From: Gemmatimonadota bacterium | GTDB lineage: Bacteria; Gemmatimonadota; Gemmatimonadetes; Gemmatimonadales; GWC2-71-9 | Length of the DNA: 8,877 nucleotides | Assembly (NCBI GenBank): GCA_029862935.1 | Contig: JAOTWK010000119.1 | Coordinates: 1 to 8,877, forward strand | Direction of reading: 5' to 3' | Part shown: positions 6,456-8,877 of the stretch, piece by piece | Layout: the number at the start of each line of letters is the position of its first letter | How positions within the stretch are numbered: the stretch's first letter is position 1 | Translations under genes and position numbers: made by a program | Notes under the pieces: model-generated | Told to the model about the DNA's origin: nothing | The model's database searches: none | The model's input: only the letters and a program-made list of their open reading frames with translations

Positions 6456-6881
6456 TTATTCGCCTTCCACCAGTTCGAGAGCGACTTGTGTAAACAGCTC
6501 CTCGGACCAGTCACCTTTCGCGGTCACATTCAGCGCAGCACGACGTTTCGTGAGGATTCTCACGGCAACACGCGCGTCGCTCTGCTCGGTTGGGGACCGC
6601 TCGACGACGATCCGCACCAGCTCTCCCCACGTCCACTCACCCGATGACCGTTTGGCGATGATCATCCAGGAATCGTCATTGATTTCTTTGACTTCCTCGA
6701 TCTCCAACTGCGAGCCGAGGCACGCATTGCGGACGGCGAGTACTGTGGGACGTAGGTCAGCGTCGAAGTAGCGCACCACACCTTGGTCCAAGGGCGCCGA
6801 TCGCATTCCGCCTACGCTGGCGCAGGCTGACAGGCTGGACACGAGCAGGGCGGTCCAGCTCACAGACGACGTGATCCGCAT
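6456..6881 (-). CDS. Small lipoprotein, DUF3568-like
   Basis: A 141-residue lipoprotein. The signal peptide ends in a lipobox, LSAC, with C20 as the lipidated residue, so the protein is anchored to the inner or outer membrane facing the periplasm. The mature part follows the pattern I associate with DUF3568-type periplasmic proteins: a conserved start (VVRYFDADLRPTVLAVRNAC, 35-54), alternating strands (IEEVKEINDDSWMIIAKRSS, 61-80; LVRIVVERSP, 88-97; ARVAVRIL, 103-110) and a C-terminal helix after GDWSEELF (123-130). The family has no established function. The SD AAGGAGG ends 6 bases before the ATG at 6881; an in-frame TTG at 6887 abuts the SD and cannot be the start. It is on the same strand as the next three genes but separated from 7129 by about 250 bases, so it is probably transcribed alone. 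Confidence 0.8.
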   Translation of the reverse strand: MRITSSVSWTALLVSSLSACASVGGMRSAPLDQGVVRYFDADLRPTVLAVRNACLGSQLEIEEVKEINDDSWMIIAKRSSGEWTWGELVRIVVERSPTEQSDARVAVRILTKRRAALNVTAKGDWSEELFTQVALELVEGE

Positions 6882-6887
6882 CCTCAA

Positions 6888-6894
6888 CCTCCTT
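6888..6894 (-). promoter_or_regulatory. Strong ribosome binding site deciding the lipoprotein start
   Basis: AAGGAGG on the minus strand, 6 bases before the ATG at 6881. It rules out the in-frame TTG at 6887, which touches it. An A+T-rich stretch further upstream (about 6935-6985, with gaataattt and gaattatgc on the minus strand) is the likely promoter zone, but no clean -35/-10 pair can be named. Confidence 0.7.
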
Positions 6895-7014
6895 GCGATG
6901 TCCGCCGGTTCACGATGACCGGTTGACTCCGTCTAAAGCATAATTCACGCCACGTTGCACATGACGCAAATTATTCTCGTTCAATCGCTTGCGCACGCGC
7001 CCGCCGGAGATGTC

Positions 7015-7032
7015 TGTCCCAGAGCAGGGACA
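7015..7032. other. Perfect 6-bp hairpin in the gap between two minus-strand genes
   Basis: TGTCCC (7015-7020), a 6-base loop and GGGACA (7027-7032). It lies about 100 bases downstream of the stop at 7129 on the minus strand, within the roughly 250-base gap 6882-7128. No T-run follows on the minus strand, so it is not a standard intrinsic terminator; it could be a 3' stabilising or pausing structure. The rest of the gap shows no gene that I can support. Confidence 0.3.
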
Positions 7033-7128
7033 CTGACCGTTGATTCGCTCCGCATTGTGGACGCTCGACCTTGACCATCGCCCGTCGCAGTGGCACGCGG
7101 CGCGGCTCGGTTGCAGTGTAGTTGGAGG

Positions 7129-7560
7129 CTACATGCCACCGCTGTGCTTCAGTGCGAGGTCGAATGTGAAGCCGGTTGCCGCGCTCATGAACGTCTGGAA
7201 CATTCCCATTCCGGCTTCGCCCTCTCGTTCGAAGAACGAGGAGAAGAAACGGACATCGTTTGGGGAGACTTCCCATTCCATTTCTTCCAACCCATCGGCC
7301 ATAAGCCCAAAGCAGGTGACGCCCATCTGACCGGTCATGACACGAAGACACGTCGTCTCGGGCCACGTCTCCGCCATCGCCGGGAAGATGTGATCCCAAA
7401 AGATGGTTGTGGCGGAGTCTGCGTCCGCCCCCGCGAATTGCCAGCTCATCACGATGTACCACTCGGTGTTCTCCCACCTCTGAGCTGTTGGCATTTGTGC
7501 GGAGGTACGAACCGACAGCACGAGAGCGAGAACGACGACGGCGAATACGATACGACGCAT
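7129..7560 (-). CDS. Secreted small protein, possible alpha/beta-barrel fold, function unknown
   Basis: A 143-residue exported protein with a clear Sec signal peptide: MRR, hydrophobic IVFAVVVLALVLSV, and a likely cleavage after SAQ or TSA (about residue 21-22). The mature part starts with a WYIVMSW strand (34-40), a helix containing TIFWDHIFPAMAE (52-64), LRVMTG (72-77), then VTCFGLMADGLEEMEWEV (81-98) and NDVRFFSSFF (101-110) before a C-terminal TGFTFDLAL strand (129-137). The order of elements resembles the ABM-like protein at 44-337, so a ferredoxin-like fold is possible, but identity is low and this is inference. Two cysteines (C71, C83) could pair. The ATG at 7560 has GGAGG 6 bases upstream. 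The frame is open to 7656 but the longer form would bury the signal peptide. A terminator separates it from the gene before it. Confidence 0.75.
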   Translation of the reverse strand: MRRIVFAVVVLALVLSVRTSAQMPTAQRWENTEWYIVMSWQFAGADADSATTIFWDHIFPAMAETWPETTCLRVMTGQMGVTCFGLMADGLEEMEWEVSPNDVRFFSSFFEREGEAGMGMFQTFMSAATGFTFDLALKHSGGM

Positions 7561-7566
7561 TGCGCG

Positions 7567-7571
7567 CCTCC
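7567..7571 (-). promoter_or_regulatory. Ribosome binding site fixing the start at 7560
   Basis: GGAGG on the minus strand, 6 bases before the ATG at 7560 that begins the signal peptide. This supports the shorter protein over the in-frame extension reaching 7656. Confidence 0.7.
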
Positions 7572-7604
7572 ATTGAGGGTAATCGAGAGAACCTACGAGC
7601 CGCG

Positions 7605-7614
7605 TCACATGTGA
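7605..7614. promoter_or_regulatory. Perfect 10-bp palindrome, possible operator
   Basis: TCACATGTGA is fully self-complementary and sits about 45 bases upstream of the ATG at 7560, in the expected promoter region of that gene and downstream of the terminator at 7662-7692. It contains the half-sites known from CRP/FNR-type sites but in the inverted order and without a spacer, so it is not a standard site for them. Chance is possible. Confidence 0.25.
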
Positions 7615-7661
7615 AATAGGGGAAGGGTTGTCGGAGATAGCGTGAGTCTGGCGCAACCGAA

Positions 7662-7692
7662 AGCCCCGAACGCCTAGGCGACGCTCGGGGCT
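7662..7692 (-). terminator. Intrinsic terminator after the 8077-7724 gene
   Basis: AGCCCCGA (7662-7669) pairs perfectly with TCGGGGCT (7685-7692), and the loop contains the 10-base palindrome CGCCTAGGCG (7671-7680), which can extend the structure. On the minus strand the stem is followed by TTTCGGTT, a short T-rich tail. It begins 31 bases after the stop at 7724, the expected place for a terminator of that gene. The plus strand side lacks a U-tract, so it is read as one-directional. Confidence 0.65.
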
Positions 7693-7723
7693 GGCATCCC
7701 TGCGGTACCGCAGGCTTCTCGAT

Positions 7724-8077
7724 TCAGGAGGTGGTGTCCCGCGCCCGAAACTCTCCTGTCACTTCGACATCGACTCTGAAGCCCATGAAGGTATCGGGGA
7801 TCTGCTTCAGAAGCTCCTCGTCCCTCCGAGCGATATAGACCTTGATACACGGAGCCGCTTCACACAGCCCGATCGCCGTTCCCACCACGCCGGACTTCGT
7901 GATGAGGCTGTCAGTGAGTGCTTTCTGCGCGGCCATGATTGACGTGTCGGCCATGCCGATCTCCTCCTGACCCTCCGGTCGTTCACTGCTCTTGCCGGTC
8001 CCGGCGCACGCGGCTCCGCACCAGGACGATCCGACAAGGCAGATCGCGATGAGCCACATTCGTTGCGGAGCCGCCAT
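7724..8077 (-). CDS. Small exported lipoprotein-like protein with a GVVGT motif
   Basis: A 117-residue protein with an N-terminal hydrophobic segment (MWLIAICLVGSSWCGAAC, 7-24). C24 follows GAA, a passable but not ideal lipobox because position -3 is Gly, so lipid anchoring is likely but unproven. A polar linker (25-42) leads to a helix (AAQKALTDSLITKS, 49-62) and a compact strand-rich unit: GVVGTAIGLCE (63-73), PCIKVYIAR (76-84), a short helix with ELLKQIP (88-94) and FRVDVEVTGEFRAR (100-113). This GVVG...CIKV..IP...V.V..TGEF order is a recurring small module that I recall from hypothetical proteins and from the leading part of some degenerate trypsin-like proteins; function is unknown. C72 and C77 could form a disulfide. 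GGGGAG lies 7 bases before the ATG. Confidence 0.7.
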   Translation of the reverse strand: MAAPQRMWLIAICLVGSSWCGAACAGTGKSSERPEGQEEIGMADTSIMAAQKALTDSLITKSGVVGTAIGLCEAAPCIKVYIARRDEELLKQIPDTFMGFRVDVEVTGEFRARDTTS

Positions 8078-8096
8078 CTCTATTCTCCCCGCAGGA

Positions 8097-8122
8097 CTGG
8101 GGGCAGGAGCGCCGCTCCCCAG
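8097..8122. other. GC-rich imperfect hairpin upstream of the 8077 gene
   Basis: CTGGGG (8097-8102) pairs with CCCCAG (8117-8122), with an inner AGCGCCGCT able to fold on itself. It lies 19 bases upstream of the ATG at 8077, in the 139-base gap after the CARDB gene's stop. No T-run follows on either strand. It may be a 3' structure of the CARDB mRNA or a 5' structure of the next gene. Confidence 0.3.
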
Positions 8123-8216
8123 CCATTCAGTCTCACGCCTCGCGCGGATCGCTCAAAACAGAGCCGATCGAAGCTGACCGCGAGGCGGATCATTCTCCGC
8201 TGTACCGTCATGACCG

Positions 8217-8877
8217 CTACGGCCTGTTCACCGTCACGGCGGTCCCATCGCTGCTCCCGTCCGGATCGTGGTTCTGGCTGGCCGCGTAGGTTTGTCCCGC
8301 CAGAGTCACGCCGGTCACCGTGAACGTGATGGACCGGACGTTCTTCATGAGTCCCGAGAAGGAGACGATGCAGGTGGCACTGCTGCCGGTGGTGCACTCG
8401 GTTGTGGCGGTCGTGTTCCTGCTCCATGAGCCAACCACCTGCACGCCGGTCACAGCACCGTGGTTGGGGTCATGTACGGTGATTTCGACGGTGCCCGACC
8501 ACGTCTTCCCATTCTTGGTGCCGGTCCCGTCGAGGTCCCCTACATGGATCTCGGGGGGCGGCGCCGGCGCAGTGACGATGACCGTCGTCGATCCCTGATC
8601 GTTGGACGGGTCGTCGTCCGCATGGTCGTGGCTCGCGGTAAGGGTGTGCGCGCCGATCGAGCTCCCCGCGGTATTCCAGTTGATGGTCACCGTGGTCTGG
8701 GCGCCCGCCGCGAGCCCGGCGACTGTCGTGTTGCCAACCGTCACGCCGTCTGTCGCATCGACGAGCGTAATGTTGAATGTGGCGCCGACGTTCTGGTTAC
8801 CCTGGTTGCGGACGGTGACGTTGACGCCGGCAATGTGGCCCTGCACCAGCGTGGCGACCGCGGCGACGTTGGTCACG
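8217..8877 (-). CDS. C-terminal part of a large secreted protein with CARDB and a second beta-sandwich module (partial)
   Basis: The 5' end lies beyond the right edge, so about 219 C-terminal residues are seen and the apparent start GTG is an internal Val. Residues about 1-103 form a CARDB-type adhesion/Ig-like domain: GVNVTVRNQGNQNVGATFNITL, then TTVAGLAAGAQTTVTINWNTAG and HTLTASHDHADDDPSND, the typical last strand. A short Pro linker (104-108) leads to a second domain (109-217) with HVGDLDGTG, TWSGTVEITVHD, VTGVQVVGSWS, CTTGSSATC, and NHDPDGSSDG near the end. I recall this second module from C termini of secreted serine peptidases of the S8 type, so a protease upstream is a reasonable but unproven guess. 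Cysteines at 161 and 169 could pair. Ends in TAG at 8219-8217. Confidence 0.85.
   Translation of the reverse strand, partial: VTNVAAVATLVQGHIAGVNVTVRNQGNQNVGATFNITLVDATDGVTVGNTTVAGLAAGAQTTVTINWNTAGSSIGAHTLTASHDHADDDPSNDQGSTTVIVTAPAPPPEIHVGDLDGTGTKNGKTWSGTVEITVHDPNHGAVTGVQVVGSWSRNTTATTECTTGSSATCIVSFSGLMKNVRSITFTVTGVTLAGQTYAASQNHDPDGSSDGTAVTVNRP

Noticed and set aside
6971..7573. A 200-codon minus-strand frame overlapping the secreted protein at 7129-7560.
   Set aside because: It is a shifted frame of that gene; its product is Arg-rich, while the other frame has a signal peptide and an SD.
1..8877. Searched for tRNA, rRNA, CRISPR arrays, insertion sequences, toxin-antitoxin pairs and phage genes.
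   Set aside because: No clover-leaf-like segment, regularly spaced repeat, terminal inverted repeat with a transposase or recognisable system gene was seen by eye.

Overview
The window is GC-rich bacterial chromosome with no rRNA, tRNA, CRISPR array, transposase or phage gene that I can recognise. The protein types suggest a Gram-negative-type environmental bacterium: several Sec-exported and lipoprotein-like small proteins, a ChaN-family protein, a DUF5661-like protein and a large CARDB-containing secreted protein. Gemmatimonadota or a similar phylum would fit, but this is a guess from protein style, not a placement.

Left part (1-1251). Two minus-strand genes lie in a row: a Nudix hydrolase of ADP-ribose pyrophosphatase type (964 to 395), then a small alpha/beta-barrel-like protein (337 to 44). 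They are 57 bases apart and may be co-transcribed. The divergent gap 965-1251 (287 bases) holds iterated GGCGAT units and a perfect 8-bp hairpin, and no convincing gene.

Centre (1252-5496). The largest gene is a 781-residue transporter of the APC fold. It has a KUP-like first-helix motif and two universal-stress-protein (USP) domains at its C terminus, which makes ion (possibly K+) or amino-acid transport with nucleotide-responsive control a reasonable hypothesis. It is followed by a possible 33-codon ORF, a promoter/operator-like element and a DUF5661-type gene. Converging on these from the minus strand is a ChaN-like (haem/cofactor-binding family) exported protein. Its start has no Shine-Dalgarno (SD) sequence, but a -10-like box sits where a leaderless mRNA would need it. 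Upstream of that is a small minus-strand ORF of unknown function.

Right part (5661-8877). Five consecutive genes all appear to encode exported proteins: a plus-strand secreted orphan with four cysteines in its mature part; then, on the minus strand, a DUF3568-like lipoprotein, a secreted small protein that may share the fold of the first gene in the window, a lipoprotein-like protein with a GVVGT motif, and the C-terminal part of a large secreted CARDB protein that runs off the right edge. One good intrinsic terminator (7662-7692) closes the transcript containing the 8077-7724 gene.

I see no obvious multi-gene defence, mobile or biosynthetic system. The most interesting items are the transporter-USP architecture, the run of exported proteins of unknown function, and several small regulatory structures.
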